From contig CANMKG010000001.1 of the NCBI GenBank assembly GCA_947498505.1, forward strand, positions 496,001 through 560,000: 64,000 bases of DNA. The letters run 5' to 3'. The first letter of the stretch is position 1. Every line of letters begins with the position of its first letter. The position numbers and the translations under genes were made by a program. The notes beneath the pieces are model-generated. The model saw nothing but the letters and a program-made list of their open reading frames with translations. It was not told the origin of the DNA and did not search any database. Positions 1 through 9,240 of this stretch are shown piece after piece. Source of the DNA: an uncultured Maribacter sp. GTDB taxonomy: Bacteria; Bacteroidota; Bacteroidia; Flavobacteriales; Flavobacteriaceae.

Positions 1-2
1 AT

Positions 3-1925
3 GTTGATTCCATTTTTCTTGACGCCGTAAAAACTAATTTTCATGAGGTATTGCTCGATAAAAAAAAGGTTAAATTCACTAATGATGGTAAGAGAATTAT
101 AATTAAGAGAAAGTTTAAAAAAGGGAAAGCTTATAACCTTTCAATAAAATACTCCAATACTCCAGCACAAGCTGTTTATTTCATAGGTTGGCATCCTAGT
201 TCTCAGATTAATCAAATTTGGACACAAGGTCAAGGTAAATACACTAGCAATTGGTTACCGAGCCTAGATGATATGAACGACAAAATAGAGTTTGATCTTA
301 GTATTATTTTTAACAATAAGTATAAGGTTGTTGCAAACGGAAAGTTAATTTCTAAAAAGGAAAACAACACTTCAACAGTTTGGAATTATGATATGAAAAA
401 ACCAATGAGTAGCTATTTGCTGGCATTTGCCATTGGTGATTATGATAAAAAAGATGTAATATCTGCTAGTGGTATTCCTATGGAATTATATTATTATAAG
501 AATGATTCTAATAGGGTAGAGCCTACCTATAGATATTCTAGAGAAATTTTTGATTTTCTTGAGAATGAAATTCAAGTGCCATACCCATGGCAGAATTACA
601 AACAAATACCTGTTAGAGATTTTCTCTACGCAGGCATGGAAAATACCGGAACAACTATTTTTTCAGATGCTTATATGATAGATTCTGTTGCTTTTGACGA
701 CAAGAATTATGTTAATGTGAATGCGCATGAACTTGCACATCAATGGTTTGGAGATTTGGTAACAGAAAAAAATGCAAAGCATCACTGGTTACATGAAGGT
801 TTTGCTACCTATTACGCACTTTTGACTGAACGTGAAATTTTTGGAAAGGATTATTTTTTCTGGAAGTTGTATGACACTGCAATTCAATTAAATGATTATC
901 AAGGGCAAAACAAAGGAGAAGCATTAAATAATCCAAAAGCAAGTAGCCTTACTTTTTATGAAAAAGGAGCCTGGGCGTTACAAATGTTGAGAGATAAAGT
1001 AGGCGATAAAGCTTTTAAAATTGGAGTAAAAAATTATTTAGACAAACATCAATTGGGTAATGTTGTAATATCTGATTTTTTTAAGGAGGTTGAAAAAGCC
1101 AGTGGAACAAACTTATCTTATTTCAAAACCGCTTGGATTGAAGAAAAATTGTTTCCGACTCAAAGTGCTATAGAACAGTTAAAAAATTCTAATGCAGATA
1201 TTAAGCTCTTTTTAGAATTAAAAGAGGAAATGAGTTCTAGTTACACTTTTCTTCAAAAAGAAAAAAGACTTAAATATTATTGGAACAAAACAAAATCTGA
1301 AGAGGTAAAAGCCCGATTAATATTGGGTTATCCTAATATTCTATCTTTTGATATTCTTAAAAAGGCCCTTAATTCCAAAAGTAAAAAAATTAGAAGAGCT
1401 CTTGTAAATACAGGTTTGGCTCCCCCGACAGAATTAAAAGACGCTTATAAATCTTTATTAGAAGACGAGAGCTATTATACTATTGAAAGTGCTTTATATA
1501 TTTTATGGCAAGCATTTCCTAAAGAAAGAAATAAGTATTTGGAGATTACCAAAAACCATATTGGCATGCCAAATAAAAATGTACGATTGTTATGGTTAAC
1601 ATTGGCCTTACTAACGTCAGAGTACCAACCACAATTAAAAGAAACTTTTCACAATGAGCTCATAGGGTATACCGACAAAAAATACTCTTTTGAAGTTCGC
1701 CAAGGTGCTTTTCAATTTTTAAATCAAGTTTTTGGATTTACGGAACAAAATTTGAAGGATTTAGTTAATGCTTCAGTTCATCATTCTTGGCAGTTTAAAA
1801 AATCTTCAAGAAATTTACTAGAAGCTTTGTTAAAAGATGAAGAGCAGAAAAAGCGTCTTAAGGAAATTTTAAAAGACTTAAACGGTAAAGAATTTCAATT
1901 TTTAAATTCTAAATTAAACAATTAA
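3..1925 (+). CDS. M1 family metallopeptidase (aminopeptidase), 5' truncated by window edge
   Basis: GMENTGT exopeptidase motif and HELAHQWFGD-(x18)-E zinc motif (NAHELAHQWFGDLVTEKNAKHHWLHEGFA). The frame stays open upstream of the listed TTG at 51 to the window start, so the true start is outside the window. Confidence 0.93.
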   Translation, partial: VDSIFLDAVKTNFHEVLLDKKKVKFTNDGKRIIIKRKFKKGKAYNLSIKYSNTPAQAVYFIGWHPSSQINQIWTQGQGKYTSNWLPSLDDMNDKIEFDLSIIFNNKYKVVANGKLISKKENNTSTVWNYDMKKPMSSYLLAFAIGDYDKKDVISASGIPMELYYYKNDSNRVEPTYRYSREIFDFLENEIQVPYPWQNYKQIPVRDFLYAGMENTGTTIFSDAYMIDSVAFDDKNYVNVNAHELAHQWFGDLVTEKNAKHHWLHEGFATYYALLTEREIFGKDYFFWKLYDTAIQLNDYQGQNKGEALNNPKASSLTFYEKGAWALQMLRDKVGDKAFKIGVKNYLDKHQLGNVVISDFFKEVEKASGTNLSYFKTAWIEEKLFPTQSAIEQLKNSNADIKLFLELKEEMSSSYTFLQKEKRLKYYWNKTKSEEVKARLILGYPNILSFDILKKALNSKSKKIRRALVNTGLAPPTELKDAYKSLLEDESYYTIESALYILWQAFPKERNKYLEITKNHIGMPNKNVRLLWLTLALLTSEYQPQLKETFHNELIGYTDKKYSFEVRQGAFQFLNQVFGFTEQNLKDLVNASVHHSWQFKKSSRNLLEALLKDEEQKKRLKEILKDLNGKEFQFLNSKLNN

Positions 1926-2839
1926 TGCGCGCATTAGTAATATCAGGAGGAGGTAGTAAAGGAGCTTTTGCAGGAGGTGTGGCTCAGTATCTACTACAGG
2001 AGCTTAAATACGATTACGATATGTTTTTAGGCACTAGCACTGGAAGTCTTTTAATATCGCACCTTGCATTAAAAAAAATTGAAAAAATAAAGCAGATATA
2101 CACCTCGGTAGATCAAGATAGTATTTTTAGTAATTGCCCTTTTACCATACAGAAAAAACATGGTGTACATAACATTGGTATTAATCATTGGAACGTGCTT
2201 AAAAACTTTTACAAAGGCAAAAAAACCTTTGGAGAAAGTGACAATTTACTTAAGCTTATAAGAAATTCCATAACTCCAGAAGAGTTTAATGAAATTAAAT
2301 ATAGTGCAATTGATATTATTGTTACGGCATCCAACCTTTCCTTAAATCAAGTAGAGTATAAATCCATAAAGGATTATGAATATGATGATTTTTGTGAATG
2401 GATATGGATTTCCTGTAATTATACTCCATTCATGAGTTTGGTGAAAAAAAATAGCTGTGAATATGCTGATGGTGGGTTGGGTTCAATGGTTCCTATTGAA
2501 GAAGCTATAAAAAGAGGTGCAACAGAAGTAGATGCCATTGTATTGCAGACCGAAACAACTTTGGTAAACAGAATGCCATCTAGAAATGTATTCTCATTAT
2601 TAACTACAATGATGAGTTTTATTTTAGATAGAATAGAAGATCAAAATATAAAAATAGGAAAACACGTAGCGAGGCACAATAATGCTATAATTAACTTTTA
2701 TTACACCCCAACTGTTTTAACAACCAATTCGTTAATTTTTGATAGAGAAAAAATGGCAAGTTGGTGGAAAAGTGGGTTTAATTTTGCAAAGTATAAAAAC
2801 ACGCAACAAAATCAAATAGAACCTATTTCGGAAACCTAA
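1925..2839 (+). CDS. Patatin-like phospholipase family protein
   Basis: GGGSKGAFAGG oxyanion motif, GTSTGS nucleophile elbow and DGG motif. The start overlaps the upstream stop (TAATG). Confidence 0.9.
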   Translation: MRALVISGGGSKGAFAGGVAQYLLQELKYDYDMFLGTSTGSLLISHLALKKIEKIKQIYTSVDQDSIFSNCPFTIQKKHGVHNIGINHWNVLKNFYKGKKTFGESDNLLKLIRNSITPEEFNEIKYSAIDIIVTASNLSLNQVEYKSIKDYEYDDFCEWIWISCNYTPFMSLVKKNSCEYADGGLGSMVPIEEAIKRGATEVDAIVLQTETTLVNRMPSRNVFSLLTTMMSFILDRIEDQNIKIGKHVARHNNAIINFYYTPTVLTTNSLIFDREKMASWWKSGFNFAKYKNTQQNQIEPISET

Positions 2840-2843
2840 AATA

Positions 2844-3362
2844 TTACCAAAGCTCTCCGATTTCCTTTTTCACATATGCTAAAGCTGTTGCTGACGGAGA
2901 AGCTTTATCCATAGTTTCGTTTAAAACATCTTCACGTAACTTGTCAGCTGAATCGGTTTCGCTCATAGCCGCCTTACGTATCATTTGAATTGTAGCACTT
3001 TTTGCTGCTTTTATAACATTCCAGCAATCATCAGTCATATAAATTTGTTGCGACAAATTGTGCTCAAATTCCGTTTCAATACTTTGTATTAATAAGCTTT
3101 CGTACTTATTTTTATCTGAAGATTTTGGAGCAACACGCACTACCAAACTCGGAATAGCAATTCGTTCTAAAAATAAGGCCATACGTTCATAAGCTTGTAA
3201 ACGTATTGGTAACGTGTTTGTTTGAGAATCTTTATGTAATAAAAAACGTCGGCGACCTTCCTCATTATTAGTATGCATTCTAAAAAAATAAAAAGCTATT
3301 GCTCCTGTTACTACTGATGGTAATAAATATGCAAAAAGTTGAAAAATTTGGTCTCCAGTCAT
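2844..3362 (-). CDS. Conserved hypothetical protein with N-terminal TM helix
   Basis: 172 aa ORF with hydrophobic N-terminus (LLPSVVTGAIAFYFF). Confidence 0.7.
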   Translation of the reverse strand: MTGDQIFQLFAYLLPSVVTGAIAFYFFRMHTNNEEGRRRFLLHKDSQTNTLPIRLQAYERMALFLERIAIPSLVVRVAPKSSDKNKYESLLIQSIETEFEHNLSQQIYMTDDCWNVIKAAKSATIQMIRKAAMSETDSADKLREDVLNETMDKASPSATALAYVKKEIGELW

Positions 3363-3673
3363 TATTTCGGTTGGTTTTTGATTACTGAAAATTAAAACGG
3401 CTGTTTTTTGGAATTAGTATTTCAGCCGATATCATTTTACAATCAAAATTAGTATAACTGAAACATTGGAGTTAAACGATAAAAAAGTCCCTGATAGCTA
3501 GCATTTAGACGTAAAATCGATTAAAAACAAAGGTCATCAAGTTTTAGTCAAGTTATTTATTAGGCTTAATAACGACTCATATCTTAATTTTGAAGGTATA
3601 TAATTGTAAATGTGTTAAAAAACAACACTTACGATTGCGATATTTTAAATTATATGTTTAAGTAAATATTTTT

Positions 3674-4732
3674 ATGAAAAAGGTAATTTTATTTTTAGTT
3701 TTAAGTATAACTATACAATCATGTTCTAGTTCAAGTAAAGAAATAGAAGAAGAGACCAAACCCGATAGCGAAATTCCAGAGGTAGAGCCTGAACCTGAAC
3801 CTGAACCAGAGCCAACTACCGATTGGAAAGCCATTCCCGTACCAGCTAATCCTGGTGATGGAAAGTCATGGGAATTTCAAGAAGATTTTTCTGATGATTT
3901 TAACTATGTATTTGAACCAGTTACAACATTGACAACTTTTGGAAATAAGTGGACAAACTTTTATCACAATACATGGCAAGGTCCAGGACCAACTACTTGG
4001 AAACATGAGAATATAAGAGTGAGTGATGGTGAGCTTTTAATCCATGCATCAAGGGTTGATGGAGAAACTAAACAGTTTAATTCGGGCAATCAGTCCTACA
4101 ACATGGCAGTAACCAGATTGGGCTGTGTTACATCATCCAAGAGAGTACAATATCCGGTTTTTGTGGAAGCTCGTGTTAAAATAGCAAATGCATTTTTTGC
4201 TTCTAATGTTTGGATGCTTAGTCCTGATGATACTCAAGAAATAGATATTTTGGAATCTTATGGAGCACAAAACACTAGAAATGATCAAGAATGGTTTAGT
4301 CAGCGATTACATATAAGTCATCATGTTTTTATAAGAGACCCTTTTCAAGACTACCAACCAAAAGACGACAGTACTTGGTATGCTGGTACCGAACCAACTT
4401 TATGGTCTAATGAGTGGTTACGAATTGGAGTGTATTGGAAAAGCCCAACAGAACTTGAGTACTACTTAAACGGAGAACTTATTAAAACTATGGAAAGCTT
4501 AGATAACGTAGGAGGGAAGGATGGTATTGATCCATTAAATTATACATCTCCAACCGGAAATAGTGAGGATAGAACTGGTCTTAGTAAAGAAATGGATATT
4601 ATTATTAATGCCGAAGTACAAAACTGGAATGCTGCAGCAGGGAGAACGCCAACTGATGAAGAGCTCTTAAATGAAGATGATCATACCTTTAGAGTGGACT
4701 GGATTCGTATATTTAAACCAGTAGACAATTAA
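3674..4732 (+). CDS. GH16 family glycoside hydrolase (beta-agarase/porphyranase-like) lipoprotein
   Basis: Lipobox-like signal peptide (SITIQSCSSSS), PEPEPEPEP linker, catalytic EIDILESYG motif (ExDxxE). Confidence 0.85.
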   Translation: MKKVILFLVLSITIQSCSSSSKEIEEETKPDSEIPEVEPEPEPEPEPTTDWKAIPVPANPGDGKSWEFQEDFSDDFNYVFEPVTTLTTFGNKWTNFYHNTWQGPGPTTWKHENIRVSDGELLIHASRVDGETKQFNSGNQSYNMAVTRLGCVTSSKRVQYPVFVEARVKIANAFFASNVWMLSPDDTQEIDILESYGAQNTRNDQEWFSQRLHISHHVFIRDPFQDYQPKDDSTWYAGTEPTLWSNEWLRIGVYWKSPTELEYYLNGELIKTMESLDNVGGKDGIDPLNYTSPTGNSEDRTGLSKEMDIIINAEVQNWNAAAGRTPTDEELLNEDDHTFRVDWIRIFKPVDN

Positions 4733-4754
4733 CATAATCTTTTATCTACTTATA

Positions 4755-4786
4755 AAAAAACGGCTATAATATTATAGCCGTTTTTT
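4755..4786. terminator. Bidirectional intrinsic terminator
   Basis: aaaaaaa-cggctataat/attatagccg-tttttt perfect palindrome between convergent CDS ends at 4732 and 4810. Confidence 0.88.
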
Positions 4787-4809
4787 GTGCTTTGTTAGTA
4801 ATAACAACC

Positions 4810-5586
4810 TTAATTTCCATTTTTTATCTGGTCACGAAGCGCCGTATAAAAACGCTCATAATCTGGGTGCAGTTTTAAGCTTATACCTTCTTTAAAACCT
4901 CCGTCTTTTGCCTTTGAAACAATTCGTTTCGGAGCAATTTTAAACTGTTGTAAAAGAGCTGAAGAAACAGCTGCGGCTTGTTGGTTAGAAACATGAAACT
5001 CACCAGTCATACTAAGTCCTTCAACGGTAATTCCCATTTTAGGATTAGCCTTTAATACATTGGCTACTTTTTCAAGCCATGTAATTCCTGTTTCAGAAAT
5101 GGTATTACCTGTATCATTTCCAAAAACCGTAGTTAAACTATTGGAAATTATTACCGTACCTCCATCTACTTTTATTTTGGCATCATCACCTAAAACTTGC
5201 TTTGCTCTGGTAAGTAAAACTACCGCTGTAGAATCGTTTATACTAATACCATCATTTATAAGTTTTAATTGACTCTCTTTTTCTTCTAATTGTGCTAAAG
5301 CTCTGTTTACGTTTTCAGAATTCTTGTTAGAAACTTGAGCAAAATTATTTAAACTTTTTAATAGGGTTGCGTTTGCATTTTGTAACTCTAAAACCTGGGA
5401 TTCATAAGATTCAGCTTTAGCCGAACTTAAACTTGATTTTTTTCTTACATCAGCTAACTGAGTAGTCGTAGTATCCAATGCTGTTCGTAGGCGTTCTACT
5501 TCTTCTAGAAGGTCTCTTCTTGATTGTGCTTGCATATTTCCGAAAGCGATAAACAAAACAAAAAGTATTACGTAATTTCTATTCAT
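4810..5586 (-). CDS. OmpA-like C-terminal domain protein with N-terminal coiled coil
   Basis: Signal peptide (MNRNYVILFVLFIAFGNMQAQ), coiled coil, OmpA/MotB-like C-terminus. The ORF track opens at 5625, but the ATG at 5586 fits the signal peptide better. Confidence 0.65.
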   Translation of the reverse strand: MNRNYVILFVLFIAFGNMQAQSRRDLLEEVERLRTALDTTTTQLADVRKKSSLSSAKAESYESQVLELQNANATLLKSLNNFAQVSNKNSENVNRALAQLEEKESQLKLINDGISINDSTAVVLLTRAKQVLGDDAKIKVDGGTVIISNSLTTVFGNDTGNTISETGITWLEKVANVLKANPKMGITVEGLSMTGEFHVSNQQAAAVSSALLQQFKIAPKRIVSKAKDGGFKEGISLKLHPDYERFYTALRDQIKNGN

Positions 5587-5633
5587 ATTATAGGGATATT
5601 TATATGATGGCAAAGATAATAGCAAATTATAAA

Positions 5634-7202
5634 CTAGCTATCTTTATTAGTATTTCCTCCTAAATATTCACATTCATATAGTTTATGAACATCAGAAAAC
5701 GCTACCTCAGTCTTATGATATCCATAAGTAGACGCTAAACTTTTGTTCAGCTTAGAATCATCTACATTTACTTGAACGTCTTCCATAGTAAATTGACATG
5801 GATGTTCGTAACCTGCTGCATGCGTAATCTCCAAAAACTCCTTTCTAAACGTTTTAAAATATTGTGCCAGTCTATCTGCTTTTAAAGGCACTTCAATTCC
5901 TTTTTGCAACCACTTACTTTGTGTCGCAATTCCTGCTGGGCATCTGTTTGTATGGCATATTTGTGCTTGTATGCAGCCTATACTCATCATTGCCTCGCGG
6001 GCAACATTTATACAGTCTACCCCCATAGCAAAAGCCATTGCCGCTTTAGCAGGAAAACCAAGCTTGCCGCTACCTATAAAAACAATTCTATCTGTCAGCT
6101 GTTTATCTAAAAAAACTTTATACAAACTAGAAAAACCATACACCCAAGGTAAAGAAACATGATCCGCAAAACTTGGCGGTGCAGCTCCTGTTCCGCCTTC
6201 ACCACCATCAACAGTAATAAAATCAGGTCCTTTACCTGTTTTAATCATTAATTCTGCTAATTCCTTCCATTGGTCTAACTTTCCAACTGCGCCTTTTATA
6301 CCAACTGGAAGTCCAGTTTGCTCTGCTATGTCTTCAATTAGTTGCATTAATTCTGGAATGGAGTTAAACGCTTTATGTGTAGATGGAGACAAAACATCTT
6401 TACCAACCTCAACACCCCTTATTTTGGCTATTTCTGGAGTAATTTTTGCTCCGGGTAAGACACCTCCTTTACCTGGTTTTGCTCCTTGTGAAAGTTTAAT
6501 TTCAACAGCCTTTATACATGGATTTTCATCAACTAAGATTTTTAATTTTTCCATAGAAAAATTACCATCCTTACTTCGTACGCCAAAGTACCCTGTTCCA
6601 AAATGAAATACCGCATCGCCTCCTTTTTTATGATAGGGAGAAAGTCCTCCTTCTCCTGTATTATGGTAGGCAGCTGCTTTTTCCACACCTTTGTTTAGCG
6701 CTTCAACAGCAGCAGCGGATAATGAACCAAAACTCATGGCAGAAACATTTATAACGGATGCAGGCCTATAAGGCTTTCTTCTTTTGTTATACTCACCAAT
6801 TATTTTAGCACATGGCAAAAAAGTTTTATCTATAGCGTTTGGGTGATTCTCAGAAACTTTATACGCCATCATTTGATTTTTTATAAAAACGTGCTGATGC
6901 GCATAAATATCTCTGTCTGTACCAAAACCTTCATAGTTATTTTCATTTTTGGCAGATGCATAAATCCATCCTCGCTCAATTCTATTAAAAGGAAGTTCTT
7001 CTCTATTGTTGGCAACAAAGTATTGTCTCATTTCGGGACCAATACTCTCCAACCAATAGCGTAAATGACCTATTACAGGAAAATTATGGCTAATCGTATG
7101 TGCCTTTTGAAAAAATACATCTCTAATGGCTACAATCAATACTATTATTATAACCCACAGCCACCATTGTATACCAGAGATAAATTCTAAAACGGAATTC
7201 AT
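5634..7202 (-). CDS. FMN-binding glutamate synthase family protein
   Basis: GGEGGTGAAP, CHTNRCPAGIATQ and INVSAMSFGSLS motifs typical of the GltB-like FMN domain; N-terminal TM. Confidence 0.92.
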   Translation of the reverse strand: MNSVLEFISGIQWWLWVIIIVLIVAIRDVFFQKAHTISHNFPVIGHLRYWLESIGPEMRQYFVANNREELPFNRIERGWIYASAKNENNYEGFGTDRDIYAHQHVFIKNQMMAYKVSENHPNAIDKTFLPCAKIIGEYNKRRKPYRPASVINVSAMSFGSLSAAAVEALNKGVEKAAAYHNTGEGGLSPYHKKGGDAVFHFGTGYFGVRSKDGNFSMEKLKILVDENPCIKAVEIKLSQGAKPGKGGVLPGAKITPEIAKIRGVEVGKDVLSPSTHKAFNSIPELMQLIEDIAEQTGLPVGIKGAVGKLDQWKELAELMIKTGKGPDFITVDGGEGGTGAAPPSFADHVSLPWVYGFSSLYKVFLDKQLTDRIVFIGSGKLGFPAKAAMAFAMGVDCINVAREAMMSIGCIQAQICHTNRCPAGIATQSKWLQKGIEVPLKADRLAQYFKTFRKEFLEITHAAGYEHPCQFTMEDVQVNVDDSKLNKSLASTYGYHKTEVAFSDVHKLYECEYLGGNTNKDS

Positions 7203-7233
7203 AAACAGAACTATATTACTTAATAAACTTTTA

Positions 7234-8508
7234 CTATTGATTTAAAAAATCTAAACTTAATTCACTTAAAGTTTTTACCCCCAAAAGTAATCCACTATCA
7301 TCAATTTTAAAATCTGGAGTATGATGAGGATAGGGGACTTTGTTTCCGGGTGTCATTCCTCCCAGGAAAAAATAAAAACCAGGAACTTCTCTTTGGAAAT
7401 ATGAAAAATCTTCAGCACCAGTAATTGCTTTTTGAGTTTGAACATTATTTAGACCTGCCACACGTTGCATTGTTGGCAACATTTTAACAACTAAATCAGG
7501 GTCGTTGTAAGTAATATCAGTAGTTTCCTTTATTTCAATTGTAGCTTCACCTCCGTAGGTTTTAGCTATTCCAGCTACCATTTCTTCCATGCGTTTATTT
7601 ATGTGGTCTTTCATTCCATAATCTAACGTTCTTATTGTACCAATCATTTCAGCGCTTTCAGGAATTATATTATAGCGAACACCACTGGTAATTTTACCAA
7701 CGGTTATTACTGCAGCTTCATTAGTTAAATTAGCCTCTCTACTTATAATAGTTTGAAGTCCATCAATAATTTTAGCACTAATTAAAATAGGATCTACACC
7801 AGACCATGGCTGAGAACCATGACTTTGTTTTCCTTTAACCTTTATGGTAAAACTCTGTGCTGCGGCCATTGTACCACCAGATTTATACCTAATTACTCCA
7901 ACGGGGGTTTGTGAATTAATATGTAAACCAAAAATGGCGTCAACATCAGGGTTTTTAAGTACACCTTCTTTAACCATCAATAAAGCACCTCCTTCTTCAC
8001 CTTCTGGAGGACCTTCTTCAGCTGGTTGAAAAATAAACTTTATAGTCCCTTTTATTTTATCTTTATTTTTTGATAATACTTCTGCGACTCCCATTAAAAT
8101 TGCAATATGCGTATCATGACCGCATGCATGCATAACACCAACATTTTCACCACCAAATTCAGTAACAACTTCAGATTTAAAAGATAAATCGTTACGTTCC
8201 GTAACTGGTAATGCATCAATATCGGCTCTAAGTGCGACTACTTTTCCCGGTTGATTTCCTTTTAATAATGCAACCACACCAGTATGTGCAATTCCCGTTT
8301 GCACCTCCATACCTAATTCTTTTAAATGCTTGGCTATTTTTTCTGCAGTTTTAAACTCTCTGTTACTCAGTTCCGGATACTGATGAAAATGCCTTCTCCA
8401 TTCTATTACTTTTTCTTCTATTACATCATAATATTTTTTACTTATTTGATTTTGAGCGGATAGCGAAAAGCAAATAGTAAATACTATCAACGTTAAAATT
8501 TTATTCAT
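7234..8508 (-). CDS. M20 family amidohydrolase/peptidase, secreted
   Basis: Signal peptide; ALRADIDALP, MHACGHDTH and GAEDFSYF motifs. Confidence 0.93.
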   Translation of the reverse strand: MNKILTLIVFTICFSLSAQNQISKKYYDVIEEKVIEWRRHFHQYPELSNREFKTAEKIAKHLKELGMEVQTGIAHTGVVALLKGNQPGKVVALRADIDALPVTERNDLSFKSEVVTEFGGENVGVMHACGHDTHIAILMGVAEVLSKNKDKIKGTIKFIFQPAEEGPPEGEEGGALLMVKEGVLKNPDVDAIFGLHINSQTPVGVIRYKSGGTMAAAQSFTIKVKGKQSHGSQPWSGVDPILISAKIIDGLQTIISREANLTNEAAVITVGKITSGVRYNIIPESAEMIGTIRTLDYGMKDHINKRMEEMVAGIAKTYGGEATIEIKETTDITYNDPDLVVKMLPTMQRVAGLNNVQTQKAITGAEDFSYFQREVPGFYFFLGGMTPGNKVPYPHHTPDFKIDDSGLLLGVKTLSELSLDFLNQ

Positions 8509-8522
8509 CTTTTCTGTTTTTA

Positions 8523-9074
8523 TTAAAAATTAATTAGTCTATAATTTTTATTTTGTAGTTGGACAAGTGCGGTCATTGCTGATATAGAAAGTTTAACTCC
8601 TGGGATAAGTTCTTCCTTTTTTATTCCTTGATATGTTGCTGACTGTCCACATAAAATAATTTGAACATCAGCTCCCAATAAAGCTTTATTTAGTGCTAAA
8701 TTAGGATTTAATATCCCATGTTTTTTCTGATAAGCCTTATTATTTAAAACATCTTTAACTGACCTCCCATGCAAAACTATAGCTACTTTCATTTTTTCCA
8801 CGGGAATACCATTTTGAGCATGCAGGTTCAAGAAACGCGCTGCAGTCTCAATCCATTTATTCATAACATTTTTTTTCTCAGGACTTTTTGCTACGTCAAA
8901 AACTACATGAAAATTCTGCGAAGCATCTACTTTATAATCAGCATTTTTAACTGAAAATACTTTTCCAAAATTCTTTATTATTGGCCCCGCTTTTGTTGTT
9001 TGACCGAAACTAGTCATGGTAAAAAACAAACATGATACTAAAAGAATGCAGAATTTATATGTTTTCATAATCAA
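8523..9074 (-). CDS. DsrE family-like exported protein
   Basis: Signal peptide; NPNLALNKALLGADVQIILCGQSATYQGIKKEELIPGVKLSISAMTAL pattern. Confidence 0.7.
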   Translation of the reverse strand: MIMKTYKFCILLVSCLFFTMTSFGQTTKAGPIIKNFGKVFSVKNADYKVDASQNFHVVFDVAKSPEKKNVMNKWIETAARFLNLHAQNGIPVEKMKVAIVLHGRSVKDVLNNKAYQKKHGILNPNLALNKALLGADVQIILCGQSATYQGIKKEELIPGVKLSISAMTALVQLQNKNYRLINF

Positions 9075-9240
9075 AAAATAATATTATAATGAATAAGCTT
9101 ATAAATATATTCAAATTGAAAAGATATTCAGTTTTATGTTTACGATTTCTATAAACCTTTATTTGTTCATAATTATTAAAAGGCATGTTATTTAAACATT
9201 TTATTTATGGCTAAATTCACACTTTAAAAATGGTAAGGAA

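Noticed and set aside
3780-3822. Tandem gaacct(gaacct)n repeat as a possible phase-variable tract
   Set aside because: Encodes the PEPEPEP linker typical of secreted GH enzymes; 6-nt in-frame units would not shift the reading frame.
5904-7064. Several plus-strand ORFs (60-92 aa) opposite the glutamate-synthase-like gene
   Set aside because: Antisense shadows of a strong, conserved CDS on the minus strand.
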